From assembly GCA_021154325.1 (NCBI GenBank), contig JAJKIR010000001.1:1-47662 (forward strand): a stretch of 47,662 bases of DNA, written 5' to 3'. How positions within the stretch are numbered: position 1 is the first letter of the stretch; the number at the start of each line of letters is the position of its first letter. Of the stretch, positions 1 through 8,176 are shown one piece after another. The notes under the pieces were generated by a model, which worked only from the letters and a program-made list of their open reading frames with translations, did no database searches and was not told where the DNA came from. The stretch is from Gemmatimonas sp. GTDB lineage: Bacteria; Gemmatimonadota; Gemmatimonadetes; Gemmatimonadales; Gemmatimonadaceae. Position numbers and translations under genes: made by a program.

Positions 1-362
1 GCGTAGCTGATGAAGTTCACCCCGACGTCGGGGTCATATTTGTCCGCGGCGCGCACGAGCCCCGCGTTGGCCTCACTCACGAGATCCTCGAGATTGAGTC
101 CACGGTGCTGGTACTGCTTCGCGATCGAAAATGCGAACCGCAGGTTGGCGCGAATGAGCTCCGCGCGCGCGGTCTCCCGCTCAGCGTTAGGCAGCGACGC
201 GTCGCGATACTGGCGCGCGAGCGCCTTCTGATCGACTGCCGTGCGCACCGGCGCACGCGACAGTTCGGCGATGTACAGGTCGAGCAGCTCGGCGCCCTCG
301 GCCGCACTCACGTCGGCGCGCGCCGGCAGCCGCTTGGCCGCTCTCGAATTTTTCGACTTCAT
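1..362 (-). CDS. Sigma-70 family RNA polymerase sigma factor, N-terminal part (cut by window edge)
   Basis: Reads from ATG at 362-360 to the window edge with no stop, about 120 codons. The N-terminus is basic (MKSKNSRAAKRLPAR), then a region 1.2-like segment (LDLYIAELSRAP...) and the start of region 2 (LRFAFSIAKQYQHRGLNLEDL followed by VSEANAGLVRAADKYDP). These are the core-binding segments of group 1/2 sigma factors (RpoD/RpoS/SigA-like), not of ECF factors. A GGAGGAG SD lies just before the ATG. It starts 32 bp after the trxA stop on the same strand, so the two are probably cotranscribed. Regions 3 and 4 lie outside the window, so the exact sigma group cannot be fixed. Confidence 0.85.
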   Translation of the reverse strand, partial: MKSKNSRAAKRLPARADVSAAEGAELLDLYIAELSRAPVRTAVDQKALARQYRDASLPNAERETARAELIRANLRFAFSIAKQYQHRGLNLEDLVSEANAGLVRAADKYDPDVGVNFISY

Positions 363-394
363 GTGTCTCCTCCCCGCCCTCCGTCACTTCCCCC

Positions 395-739
395 TCAGGC
401 CGCGAGCTTGGCGATGCGCGCGGCGAGCTCGTTCTTCGAACGCAGTCCAACGACGGACTCCACCAGCTGTCCATCGCGGAAGAAGAGAAGCGTCGGGATC
501 GACCGCACGTTGTAGCGCGCGGTGGTCACCGGATTGTTGTCGATATCCAGCTTGGCGACCTTCACCCGTCCCTCGAACTCGCGTGCGAGGTCGTCAACGA
601 TGGGGCCCAGCGCACGGCACGGCCCGCACCACTCCGCCCAGAGATCAACGATCGCCGCTCCGCGATGCGCCTCGACCTCGGTAGCAAACGTCTCGTCCGT
701 CACTTCCCGGACATTTGGCTCGTTCCTGACTTCGCTCAT
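395..739 (-). CDS. trxA: Thioredoxin
   Basis: A 114-residue thioredoxin, the general cytoplasmic dithiol-disulfide reductase that passes electrons from thioredoxin reductase to target proteins. The active site WCGPC is at residues 37-41 and the cis-proline loop (RSIPT) near residue 82. There is no signal peptide. A strong GGAGGTGAAGG SD precedes the ATG. It lies upstream of a sigma-70 gene on the same strand and downstream of a broken ArsR-type regulator. A TCTATAT-rich sequence 34-51 bp upstream of the start resembles the putative operator of that regulator, so trxA is a plausible target of it. An 11-codon reading frame (771-736) ends on the trxA start codon; I treat it as probably fortuitous. 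Confidence 0.95.
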   Translation of the reverse strand: MSEVRNEPNVREVTDETFATEVEAHRGAAIVDLWAEWCGPCRALGPIVDDLAREFEGRVKVAKLDIDNNPVTTARYNVRSIPTLLFFRDGQLVESVVGLRSKNELAARIAKLAA

Positions 740-772
740 CCTTCACCTCCGCCAATCCTGAGGATCGGCATT

Positions 773-790
773 TCTATATCCGTCTATATA
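773..790. promoter_or_regulatory. Putative ArsR-type operator upstream of trxA
   Basis: Two direct copies of TCTATAT ten base pairs apart around CCG, giving TCTATATCCGTCTATATA. This AT-rich patch stands out in GC-rich DNA. It shares the core CGTCTAT with the inverted repeat at 1214-1231 in front of the broken ArsR gene. The operator role is inferred from that similarity and its position about 35-50 bp from the trxA start. Confidence 0.35.
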
Positions 791-842
791 ACTACGAGAC
801 GGTTGGTTTTGATCCCGGTCCCTTCAGGCACCCCTCAGCGGC

Positions 843-1205
843 TCAGCCGCCGGTACCCGGGCGAGGCCGCTGAGCGGCTTCTCTCCGCCGTGGCTCCGCT
901 ACCCGCTGGCGCCCCGATGGCGTGTCCACCCCCAGACGCGCCTCGAGCGCATTCACGTAATCGTGAAGGACGTCTGCCCGAAACCGATAGAAGACGAACT
1001 GCCCCTCTCGCCAAGGCTCGATGAGCCCGGCGCGGGCCAACTCCTTGAGGTGGTGCTACATCGTCGGCTGCGCGACCGGGAACTGCTCGCACAGCCGCTG
1101 ACACCCCACCTCGCGACAGTTGGCGATCTTCTCCAGGATCTGGAATCGCCGCGGATCGGCGAGCGCCTTGGCAATACGTTCGAAGCGTTCGGGATCGATC
1201 GGCAT
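843..1205 (-). pseudogene. ArsR-family HTH regulator interrupted by an in-frame amber codon
   Basis: From ATG at 1205-1203 the frame reads a classical ArsR/SmtB winged-helix start (MPIDPERFERIAKALADPRR), reaches a TAG at 1058-1056 (codon 50), and continues in the same frame with HHLKELARAGLIEPWREGQF and YRFRADVLHDYV to a stop at 843. In relatives the recognition helix reads QPT(V/M)SHHLK, so the TAG sits where serine is expected; TCG to TAG is one base change. Without it the protein would be 119 residues. Cysteines at 30, 35 and 39 fall near the start of the recognition helix region, where metal or redox sites occur in this family. It is either a real nonsense mutation or a base-calling error; TAG is a normal stop elsewhere here, so recoding is unlikely. 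Confidence 0.8.
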
Positions 1206-1213
1206 CAGAGATA

Positions 1214-1231
1214 TAGATAATCGTCTATCTA
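1214..1231. promoter_or_regulatory. Putative operator of the ArsR-type gene
   Basis: An inverted repeat, TAGATA (1214-1219), six-base spacer, TATCTA (1226-1231), lies 8-26 bp upstream of the ArsR start codon and overlaps the stop codon of the upstream flavoenzyme gene (1229-1231). ArsR-family repressors typically bind such AT-rich imperfect palindromes in their own promoters. A related sequence lies upstream of trxA (773-790). Confidence 0.45.
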
Positions 1232-2395
1232 TCTGGAGTCAACGATGTCTCTGCGTCCGGCCTGCCCCGGAACCGGACGCTGCCGTCCAAAGGGGATGAG
1301 ATCGGGCCTGGGAAGCGACATCGTCAGGTCGGCGACGGCCTCGCCAATCGCGCTCGCGAACTTGAAGCCATGGCCGGAGCAGGCGCTCACGATGAGAACC
1401 TCCTCGTGCGAGTCGTGCGGAGCGAGAAGGAAGTGGCCATCGCTCGTGTTCGTGTAGAGACATGTCGCCGAGCCGCGGAGCGGGCCCGCCGCGTTCGGTA
1501 GATACCGGCGCAACAGACTGGTGACTGGCGCTACGTCCTCGTCCGTGACCTCACGCCGGATCGCGTCAGGGTCGGTGACCTCGCCCTCGTGGTGGATTGC
1601 CGCCTTCACCCCGTCGCCGCTGTCAGGCACGAAATAGAAGATGCGGTCGGGAGCGTATTCGGTCATCGCTATCGGACATCGCGAGGGCTCGAAAAGCTCC
1701 GGGGTGCGCGCCGGCGTGAACCAGTGCATGACCTGGCGCTCGACGCGAAGCGCGATTGAATCGTCGTCGATCAGCGCCGGATTCCATGCACCCGCGCAGA
1801 GCGCGAGCCGCGCCGCGTCGTAAGTACCAAGCTCGGTGACCACGCGAACCCGGCCGCCCTTCACACCCCATTCGCGCAGCGGCTCGTTCAGCCGCACTTC
1901 CGCGCCAGCGGCGGCCGCCAACTGCAAGTGAGCGTCGACACAACCTTCGGGGTCGAGCACGCCTGCACGTGGCTCGAAGAATCCGCTCATCTCGTTGGGG
2001 AGGACGAACCCGGGAAACCGGCCGTGCACGTCCTTCGCACTCAACAGCTCGTGCTCGAGCCCGTGCTCGCGCGCGCTCCGGAGCGCGCCGGATACGAGGA
2101 CACCGTCCGCGGCCCCGATCATCAATCCGCCCGTCTGATAGAAAAGGCGGCGCGCTACGCGACGTTCCAGCTCGGCCCAGAGCTCGTACGCCCGTTGGAC
2201 GAGCGGTACGTAGCGCGGGTGCTCGTAGTAGGACTCGCGGATGATCCGCGACAGTCCGTGGGTCGAGCCCAGTGCATGTGGCGGTGCGTATCGATCGAAG
2301 CCAATGACACGCACGCCGCGCTGCGCCAGATGATAGAGCGCAGCGCTGCCCATCGCTCCGAGGCCGACGACGATGACATCGGTGGTGTGCGCCAT
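1229..2395 (-). CDS. solA: Monomeric sarcosine oxidase / N-methyltryptophan oxidase family FAD enzyme
   Basis: A 388-residue flavoprotein oxidase of the MSOX/SolA group, which oxidises N-methyl or secondary amino acids with oxygen to give formaldehyde or an imine, plus H2O2. The N-terminal dinucleotide fold VVGLGAMGSAALYHLAQRG starts at about residue 10. The segment CLYTNTSDGHF is the family's site for covalent FAD attachment through the Cys, and it is intact. Length matches the family. GGAGG precedes the ATG. It reads toward the ArsR-type gene and its stop overlaps that gene's putative operator. Substrate specificity cannot be read from sequence, so the symbol marks the family only. Confidence 0.85.
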   Translation of the reverse strand: MAHTTDVIVVGLGAMGSAALYHLAQRGVRVIGFDRYAPPHALGSTHGLSRIIRESYYEHPRYVPLVQRAYELWAELERRVARRLFYQTGGLMIGAADGVLVSGALRSAREHGLEHELLSAKDVHGRFPGFVLPNEMSGFFEPRAGVLDPEGCVDAHLQLAAAAGAEVRLNEPLREWGVKGGRVRVVTELGTYDAARLALCAGAWNPALIDDDSIALRVERQVMHWFTPARTPELFEPSRCPIAMTEYAPDRIFYFVPDSGDGVKAAIHHEGEVTDPDAIRREVTDEDVAPVTSLLRRYLPNAAGPLRGSATCLYTNTSDGHFLLAPHDSHEEVLIVSACSGHGFKFASAIGEAVADLTMSLPRPDLIPFGRQRPVPGQAGRRDIVDSR

Positions 2396-2412
2396 CGTGA
2401 ACCTCCGCTGAC

Positions 2413-3147
2413 CTACCCCGCGGCGGCCTGCCGCAGCGCGCTGAGGATGGCCGGAAGTGAGCCGACGATCCAGAACAGCACACCGGCGATCGTCGCCTGG
2501 CTCTTCGTCACGCGGCCCGTGACATAGACGCCGATCGCGAGCAGCACGGTCACCCAGATCGTGAACAGGTCGAAGCGATTGAGGACCTGGATCAGAACCG
2601 GATTAGCCGTCGTTGGATCGAGAAAGCGCGCTGGGCTGAATGACAGCTTGACGATGCCGTTCAACTTATCGGGGCTCAGCACCAGCCCCTGCACCGCGTT
2701 GAAAATGAATTGGACGATACGGGGCACATAGGCGTACGAGGCGACTACCAGCGCTGCATGGAGCGTCTGCTTGGAATCGACCAGCTTCGCGACGAGCCAG
2801 GTCATGAAGCCGATGACAATGATCGCGATGGGCGTGAATATGATCGGCCCAAACGTCGTGAAGAACGCCCCAACGCTGCGCGCCTTGTCGATCATCTCTT
2901 CGGTGATCTGCGGGTTCTTTCGCATCCCCTCCGCGACGCGCTCGAACTCGGCGTCCATCACCGGCTGCATCACGCCACGGCTGGCGAATGAGATGACGGC
3001 GATGGCGACCGTGACGATGAGCAGGGGGATCAGCCAGCTGCCGCGCTCGCGCCGGCGAAAGACACTCGCGGGTGCGACGATAATGTCAATGAAATCTTCC
3101 CACAGCGAAGCCTGCGGCGTTGCCGTGACGACATTTGGCTGAGACAA
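2413..3147 (-). CDS. Yip1-domain integral membrane protein
   Basis: A 244-residue membrane protein with about five hydrophobic segments (for example SWLIPLLIVTVAIAVI near residue 42, IIFTPIAIIVIGFMTW, YVPRIVQFIFNAVQ, FTIWVTVLLAIGVYV, TIAGVLFWIVGSLPAIL). The layout and the start LWEDFIDIIVAPASVFRR fit the bacterial Yip1 family (PF04893), whose biochemical role is not established. The start codon appears to be TTG at 3147-3145 without a clear SD, so the start is uncertain. It ends 17 bp before the flavoenzyme start, so the two may be cotranscribed. Confidence 0.7.
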   Translation of the reverse strand: MSQPNVVTATPQASLWEDFIDIIVAPASVFRRRERGSWLIPLLIVTVAIAVISFASRGVMQPVMDAEFERVAEGMRKNPQITEEMIDKARSVGAFFTTFGPIIFTPIAIIVIGFMTWLVAKLVDSKQTLHAALVVASYAYVPRIVQFIFNAVQGLVLSPDKLNGIVKLSFSPARFLDPTTANPVLIQVLNRFDLFTIWVTVLLAIGVYVTGRVTKSQATIAGVLFWIVGSLPAILSALRQAAAG

Positions 3148-3212
3148 GTGGAGAGAGAGTGAGGGTGAGAGCTGCCGGGCGGGATGCGCGAACCTACCAA
3201 GGTCATAGCCAA

Positions 3213-3249
3213 CGGGCCAGAGACGAGAACGATCCTCGCCCCTGGCCCG
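3213..3249 (-). terminator. Hairpin downstream of the coiled-coil lipoprotein gene
   Basis: Perfect 8-bp arms CGGGCCAG (3213-3220) and CTGGCCCG (3242-3249), with partial inner pairing, 26 bp after the stop of the 3275-4168 gene. There is no strong T-run, so intrinsic terminator function is tentative. Confidence 0.45.
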
Positions 3250-3274
3250 ACCCGTTCAGCTGCTACTTACCCGT

Positions 3275-4168
3275 TCAGCGCTCGAGGATGATCAGGTACT
3301 TCGACTGCGACCAGAATCGATCGGCATCCTTGATCTTCAGGTTGCCACGGAACGAGGTGCGGTCGCGCGCCGAGACATCCGCGTCGTCGAGGCTCTGCCG
3401 GGAGACGATCGCGTAGGCACGTGTCGAGTCGGGAACCTGGATCTCGTGCACGGCGCGCTGGTCGATCGCCGTGAACAGTGCCGGGTCGAGGGTACGCGCG
3501 GGCTGGAGCGTTCGCCCCGGATGGGCCAGGAGCAGATTGGCCCCGCCCTCGCGAACGATGATCCCCTTCCTGATGAGATCCTCTTCGTTGCCGATGACGT
3601 AGAAAGCCTTGTTGTGCGTCGTCTGCAGCAGGGCGAGCTCGGTACCGAGCTTGGCGTTCGCGCCGGCGAGGCTGTCCACCGCCAGCTGCATCGTGTTCAG
3701 TCGCGAGGTCTGTCGCTGGATCGTGGAGTTGAGCTCGGCGATCATCTTCTGATCGCTCTCGATCGACTGCGCGAAGTGAGCGCTGTCGGCGGAGAGCTGC
3801 TTCACGTGTCCGCGACTCGCCGCCAGCTCACGGGCGGTCGTCTGTGCCCGCTTCACGAGCGCGTCGACGCGGGCGAGAAGATCGCGCCGCGCCTGCAGCT
3901 GATCCTGAATGGGGCTCTCGCTGTCCTTCTTGCGCTTAGGCGCCGGGAGGTCGCGAACGCGAGTGATCTGGCTGTCGATCTGGGAGATGAACTTGTCGGC
4001 GTCGAGCACGACAGTCATCAACGAGTCTTTCTGAGCGGCGAGCTGATTGGAGAGCTTCACCTGCTCGGCGACATGGACACTATCGGCGCGCACGTCTTCG
4101 TGCGCCATCTTGCAAGCCGACGCCGCAACGAGGATCGCGAGCGCGGCAAGCGAACGCAGCTGATTCAT
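3275..4168 (-). CDS. Coiled-coil lipoprotein of unknown function
   Basis: A 297-residue protein from ATG 4168-4166. This start puts a lipoprotein signal (MNQLRSLAALAILVAASAC) first, with the lipobox Cys at residue 19; longer frames upstream lack any signal. Residues about 25-190 are rich in charged and Gln/Ser heptad-like sequence (QDQLQARRDLLARVDALVKR, IESDQKMIAELNSTIQRQTS), predicting long coiled coils. A globular C-terminal part follows (AFYVIGNEEDLIRKGIIV ... FWSQSKYLIILER). I do not recognise a named family. It would be anchored to a membrane facing the periplasm. It follows the HEAT-repeat genes by 130 bp on the same strand and is followed by a hairpin. Confidence 0.75.
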   Translation of the reverse strand: MNQLRSLAALAILVAASACKMAHEDVRADSVHVAEQVKLSNQLAAQKDSLMTVVLDADKFISQIDSQITRVRDLPAPKRKKDSESPIQDQLQARRDLLARVDALVKRAQTTARELAASRGHVKQLSADSAHFAQSIESDQKMIAELNSTIQRQTSRLNTMQLAVDSLAGANAKLGTELALLQTTHNKAFYVIGNEEDLIRKGIIVREGGANLLLAHPGRTLQPARTLDPALFTAIDQRAVHEIQVPDSTRAYAIVSRQSLDDADVSARDRTSFRGNLKIKDADRFWSQSKYLIILER

Positions 4169-4298
4169 TTGGTCGGGTATGTGTTGGAGGACTGGCGCGC
4201 ATTCTACGTCGCGATGTGCGTCGCGTGCTGTGACGACGCGCACCATCGCCGAGCATCCTCTACCACGACTAGTTTCAGCCGCGTCCGCTACGTTCGCT

Positions 4299-5612
4299 TC
4301 AGCGCTCGATCAACTCCTTCAGGAATTCCTTCACCCGAGGATCCTCCGACCGTGAGAGCTGGGCGATCGTGCGCCGGCGGATGCCGGGATTCTCGTCGCT
4401 CCTGGCGATCGTGAGCAGCTTGTCGACGGCCAGCTTGTCGCCGCTCTGCGCGTAGAATCCGATGAGCGCCTCCTTCATCTGCGGATCGGTCGTGGTATCG
4501 TACAGCCTAACGAGGTCGGCGATCGGGACGCCGGCACGGGAGGCGTACTGCAGAGCGCGCCGGCGCATCGCGATCGGGGCGCTCTCGTCTCGCACGACGC
4601 CGAGCAGCCAGCGCGTGTTCTCGGTTCCTCCGATCTCGGCGATCACCGATAGCACGGCGTCTCGTGACTTCTCGCCGGCGAGCTTCGGATAGACCTGCCG
4701 CAGGAGATCGGCGTCGCGTCCTGTCGCGTACTCGGTGCCGAGACCGCGGATAGCGGTGTACATCACGTCATCGGCCGCATCGCCACGCTGGATGACGCTT
4801 CGGAGAAAGTCCCGGGCGCGCGGATCACCGGAGCGAGCGAGCGCGCTCAGCGCTTCCTTGGAGAGCCAGGTGCGATCGCCGGACAGGTTCGCCCGCGCCA
4901 GCTCGATGAGCGGCGGAATGCCCGCGCCATGATCGAGCCGCGAAAGCACGCCTAGCGCGGAGCGCCGTACTTCCATGTTGTCCGTCTCGTCGCGCGCGAT
5001 CTGCAGCAGCGCCGTCGATACGCGTGACGGCACAGCGCCCTCCATGCCGGCCGTCTGGCCGAGCCACGACAGCGCCGAGCGACGCGTCTCACGTGGCCGC
5101 GAGGCGTCTCGTCCGATCGCGAGCAGCTCGTCGCTCGCATCGACGCCGTCCGCGAGCATCGCGGGCATGATCGCTTCGCGGCCGACGCGTCCTTCGCCGT
5201 CCCGCGCCAGCGACAGCAGATAATCGACGGCGTCCTCCGAACGAACGGTTCCGAGATCGGTGGTGCCGGGCTCCGCGCTCGGCGGCCCGACGTACGTCTT
5301 GATGGAGATCACGCTGCGGTCGGCGCGGTCGAGCACGACGCGCACCGGGCCCGCGACGCACGGATCCATCCGGCGCGTGTCGTCGAACGAGCCGACCCAC
5401 GTGCCGGAGTAGCTGTTCGGTCCCGTCTGGATGTAGCTGCGGCCATTGCCGCACACGCCCTCCCGGGCGGGAAAGCTGAACTGGACGCGCCCGTCAGCGG
5501 CCGACGAAACACGTCGCGCGAGTGCCTGCGCCGACGCGGATGCCGCCGAGCCTAACGAGAGAGCGCCGAGGACGAGCGCGCCGCGCGCGCCGAGTATGCG
5601 ATCGGTCATCAT
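4299..5612 (-). CDS. Secreted HEAT-repeat protein
   Basis: A 437-residue protein with a signal peptide (MMTDRILGARGALVLGALSL, ending near ASASAQA). A short N-terminal region contains Cys pairs (EGVCGNGRSYIQTGPNSY), followed from about residue 125 by HEAT/PBS-type alpha-helical repeats with the recurring pattern 'RR.AL..L' and 'DPRAR.FL', to the end (RSEDPRVKEFLKELIER). Such repeats form solenoid scaffolds for protein contacts; no catalytic motif is visible. The start overlaps the stop of the upstream paralog by 4 bp, indicating translational coupling. Its last 70 residues closely parallel those of the paralog, so the two arose by tandem duplication with different N-termini. Confidence 0.85.
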   Translation of the reverse strand: MMTDRILGARGALVLGALSLGSAASASAQALARRVSSAADGRVQFSFPAREGVCGNGRSYIQTGPNSYSGTWVGSFDDTRRMDPCVAGPVRVVLDRADRSVISIKTYVGPPSAEPGTTDLGTVRSEDAVDYLLSLARDGEGRVGREAIMPAMLADGVDASDELLAIGRDASRPRETRRSALSWLGQTAGMEGAVPSRVSTALLQIARDETDNMEVRRSALGVLSRLDHGAGIPPLIELARANLSGDRTWLSKEALSALARSGDPRARDFLRSVIQRGDAADDVMYTAIRGLGTEYATGRDADLLRQVYPKLAGEKSRDAVLSVIAEIGGTENTRWLLGVVRDESAPIAMRRRALQYASRAGVPIADLVRLYDTTTDPQMKEALIGFYAQSGDKLAVDKLLTIARSDENPGIRRRTIAQLSRSEDPRVKEFLKELIER

Positions 5613-7474
5613 TTTTCGATCAGCTCCATGAGCAGCTTGGTTGCCCGCGGGTCGTTCTTGCGCGAGAGATAGTTGATCGCCAGACGGCGCATCTCGAGGT
5701 CGGTGCTGTTCTTGGCGATGTCGATCAGCTTGTCCGTGGCCTCCGGCTCCTTTCGGCTCGCAAGCGCCGAGATGAGCTGCTCGCGCATCGAGCGCGAGTC
5801 GGCGGCGTCGTACATCCTGCCGATGTCAGCGACGGGGATATCGGAGCGACTCAGCCGCTGCAGGGCGGCCGAACGCAGCTGCGCAGACTCATTGGTGTTG
5901 CGGACGAGCGCGGCGAGCCAGTCCTGATTGTCCTTGCCCCCGATGCGCCCCAGCGCGTTGATGATCGCGGACTTCATCCGCTCGCTGTCGGAGCGTGGAT
6001 AGAGCCAGCGCAGATACGCAGCGTCGTCGGGAGTGGCGCGCTCGCGGCTGTACGCCTCGAGCACCTGGAGCCGGAGCGTCTCGGACGCGTCCTTCCGTTC
6101 GAGGAGGCCCCGCAAGCTCGTGCGTGCTCGCGGATTGTCGGATGACATAATTGCCTTGACCGCGGTCCGCTGAATGCGCTCGTCGTCGGCGTTTCGGAGA
6201 ATGTCCTCGAGCGCCGTGAGGCCAGCGTCGCCTGGCATTCGCGGCAGATACGAGATCGCTTCCGCGCGGACGTTGACGTTGGGGTCGTTGCGCGCGGTCG
6301 AGATGAGGAGTGCTGCTCCTTCCGCGTCACCGCGGCGCGCGAGCATGAACACGGCGCGACGCCGGAGCTCCACCAGACATTCGTCGCGCCGCTCGAGAAC
6401 GCGGCGGAGGATCGGGAGCGCCGCGGCGGCGTCCATCTGACTGAGCGCGTTGAGCGCCTCCACCCTGACCATCAGATCTTCCTGGTCGCACGTGGAGCCT
6501 GCCTTGCGAGCTGACTCCTCGACCTGATCTGCCGCGCCGCTGTCGCCGCGCATCGCGAGAGCGCCGCGAATGCGCGTGCGCAAACCGTTCACGTCGGTGT
6601 CGTCGCGCTCACGCCATCCGCTGGAGCGCGGCGCGGAACGATCCGCGATCGTCTGCAGGGCGCGGTCCGCGGCCTTGAGCTCCTCGGTTGTGCCGATACG
6701 GTAGCGTGAGAACGCTTCGTAATAGGTGCTGACGTAAGCGTATGCGGAGCTGGGATAGCGTTGCGTGAGATCGTTGAAGAGTTGCGCGGCGCGGCGATAG
6801 TCTCCGCGGTTCAGCGCCTCACGAGCGACGCGATACAGCGAGTCTGCCGGATCGCCCGGCGCCCACGACGCGGGCGGCCGCTTGTTGAGGAACGCGCCGT
6901 CGAGGGCATCCGGTACCGCTGATTCTTTTTCGTAGGGCGACCACGCCGACGGCGTCGGAGGCAGCGGCGCGATCATCGGAGTCGCGGGTTTGTCGGGGGG
7001 GAGGGCGCGCGGTGTTGCGAGATCGAGCTCGAAGCTGCGCTCGCGCATACGATCCTCGAGCTCACGCTGTCGCTGCCGTTCCTCCTGCTCCTGCATCATC
7101 TCGCGCTGCCGCTCTTCCTGAAACTGCATCTTGTCGCGTTGGCGCTCCTCGAGCTCCCGCTGGCGGTCCATCTGCGCCGCCTGCTGCTCGCGCTGCCGCT
7201 CTTCGAGCTCGCGTTGCCGCTCGACCTGGCGATCCATCTGCTCACGCTGGCGTTCCTCGAGCTCGCGCTGACGATCGACATCGGCATCGAAGGCCCACTG
7301 CTTCTCGTTAGGCCAGTCGGGCTCCGCGCGCGGCGTGCGCATGGGCCGCGGTGCCGTCGACGCGCGCGGCGGCGATGACGGCATGGGCGCGGCGGGAGGC
7401 GTCACCTGGCCGAATGCCGGCAACGCCACCATCACACCCACCACAAAGCCGGTGAACAACGTTAGGCACTTCAT
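5609..7474 (-). CDS. Secreted HEAT-repeat protein with charged single-helix region
   Basis: A 621-residue protein with a signal peptide (MKCLTLFTGFVVGVMVALPAF GQ). Residues about 66-147 are almost entirely Q, R, E and M in a repeating RQRELEERQRE pattern, predicting a long charged helix. A Pro-rich linker follows, then a TPR-like segment near 210-255 (YRVAREALNRGDYRRAAQLF) and HEAT repeats to the C-terminus. No enzymatic motif is visible; a periplasmic or envelope scaffold is the likely role. It is coupled to the downstream paralog by a 4-bp overlap and lies 48 bp after the putative anti-sigma gene, which suggests the ECF sigma factor upstream controls it or is controlled with it. The N-terminal charged repeat is absent from the paralog. 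Confidence 0.85.
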   Translation of the reverse strand: MKCLTLFTGFVVGVMVALPAFGQVTPPAAPMPSSPPRASTAPRPMRTPRAEPDWPNEKQWAFDADVDRQRELEERQREQMDRQVERQRELEERQREQQAAQMDRQRELEERQRDKMQFQEERQREMMQEQEERQRQRELEDRMRERSFELDLATPRALPPDKPATPMIAPLPPTPSAWSPYEKESAVPDALDGAFLNKRPPASWAPGDPADSLYRVAREALNRGDYRRAAQLFNDLTQRYPSSAYAYVSTYYEAFSRYRIGTTEELKAADRALQTIADRSAPRSSGWRERDDTDVNGLRTRIRGALAMRGDSGAADQVEESARKAGSTCDQEDLMVRVEALNALSQMDAAAALPILRRVLERRDECLVELRRRAVFMLARRGDAEGAALLISTARNDPNVNVRAEAISYLPRMPGDAGLTALEDILRNADDERIQRTAVKAIMSSDNPRARTSLRGLLERKDASETLRLQVLEAYSRERATPDDAAYLRWLYPRSDSERMKSAIINALGRIGGKDNQDWLAALVRNTNESAQLRSAALQRLSRSDIPVADIGRMYDAADSRSMREQLISALASRKEPEATDKLIDIAKNSTDLEMRRLAINYLSRKNDPRATKLLMELIEK

Positions 7475-7522
7475 CAGGAAGTTCTCCTCGAATGCACTGG
7501 GATGTGTTCGCGGTGGCCGCGG

Positions 7523-8176
7523 CTAGTCATCGGCGGCGTATTCGGAGGCGGCGTTCCGCAAGCGTGGAATCACGTCGCGCTGGTCGAGCGCCTGCTGGAT
7601 GAGCTCCAGCTCCGTGCGCCGCGACGGTTCTCGCTCCTTCTCGAGCCGCACGACCTGCACGAGCACCAGCTCCAGGTCCTCCAGGAGATTGCGCATCGCC
7701 GGATCGTTGCCGGACTGCGAGTCGAGCAGGAGACGTGTGGTGAGCAGCAGCTCATTCGCGCGCTTCATGAATGGCTGGTCGGGGCGGCCGACATTCGCCT
7801 CGGCGGGAAGCGCGATGAGAAGCGCCGCCGCCTGGCCGAGATAGCGCGACGTTGCGGGATCGAACGCTTGCGACGGCGTCTCGCTGGTCGCCGCTGGACG
7901 CTCGGCGACCGGCGCCTGCGCGATGGCGGACCCCGACGTGGCGGACTGCCTCACGCGGCCGAGCGACAGCCGCCCGATGCCGACCCCAATGACGAGCGCG
8001 GCGGCGACGCGCAGCCACTGTGCATAACGAGAGACGCGGCGCCGGGCCGGGAAGGCCTGAGACTCGATCGACCGCCACATGTCGTCGAGCGGCATCTCCC
8101 GCTGGTCGGGTGGATGATTGTAGCTGCGGAGGGCTTCCTGCAGCAGATCGTCGAAGCGATCGTGATTTTCGGTCAT
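7523..8176 (-). CDS. Putative anti-sigma factor (single-pass membrane protein)
   Basis: A 217-residue protein whose start overlaps the ECF sigma stop by 4 bp, the usual arrangement of sigma/anti-sigma pairs. The first 70 residues are hydrophilic and cytoplasmic in style (MTENHDRFDDLLQEALRSYN ... PLDDMWRSIESQ), then one transmembrane helix at about 82-100 (WLRVAAALVIGVGIGRLSL), then a periplasmic helical part. There is no HxxxCxxC zinc motif, so it would belong to the zinc-less class. The assignment rests on topology and position, not on a recognised domain. It ends with TAG. Confidence 0.65.
   Translation of the reverse strand: MTENHDRFDDLLQEALRSYNHPPDQREMPLDDMWRSIESQAFPARRRVSRYAQWLRVAAALVIGVGIGRLSLGRVRQSATSGSAIAQAPVAERPAATSETPSQAFDPATSRYLGQAAALLIALPAEANVGRPDQPFMKRANELLLTTRLLLDSQSGNDPAMRNLLEDLELVLVQVVRLEKEREPSRRTELELIQQALDQRDVIPRLRNAASEYAADD

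Noticed and set aside
736..771. Eleven-codon leader peptide overlapping the trxA start
   Set aside because: It overlaps the trxA ATG and SD, but the residues show no attenuator-like run and such short frames are common; kept only as a remark.
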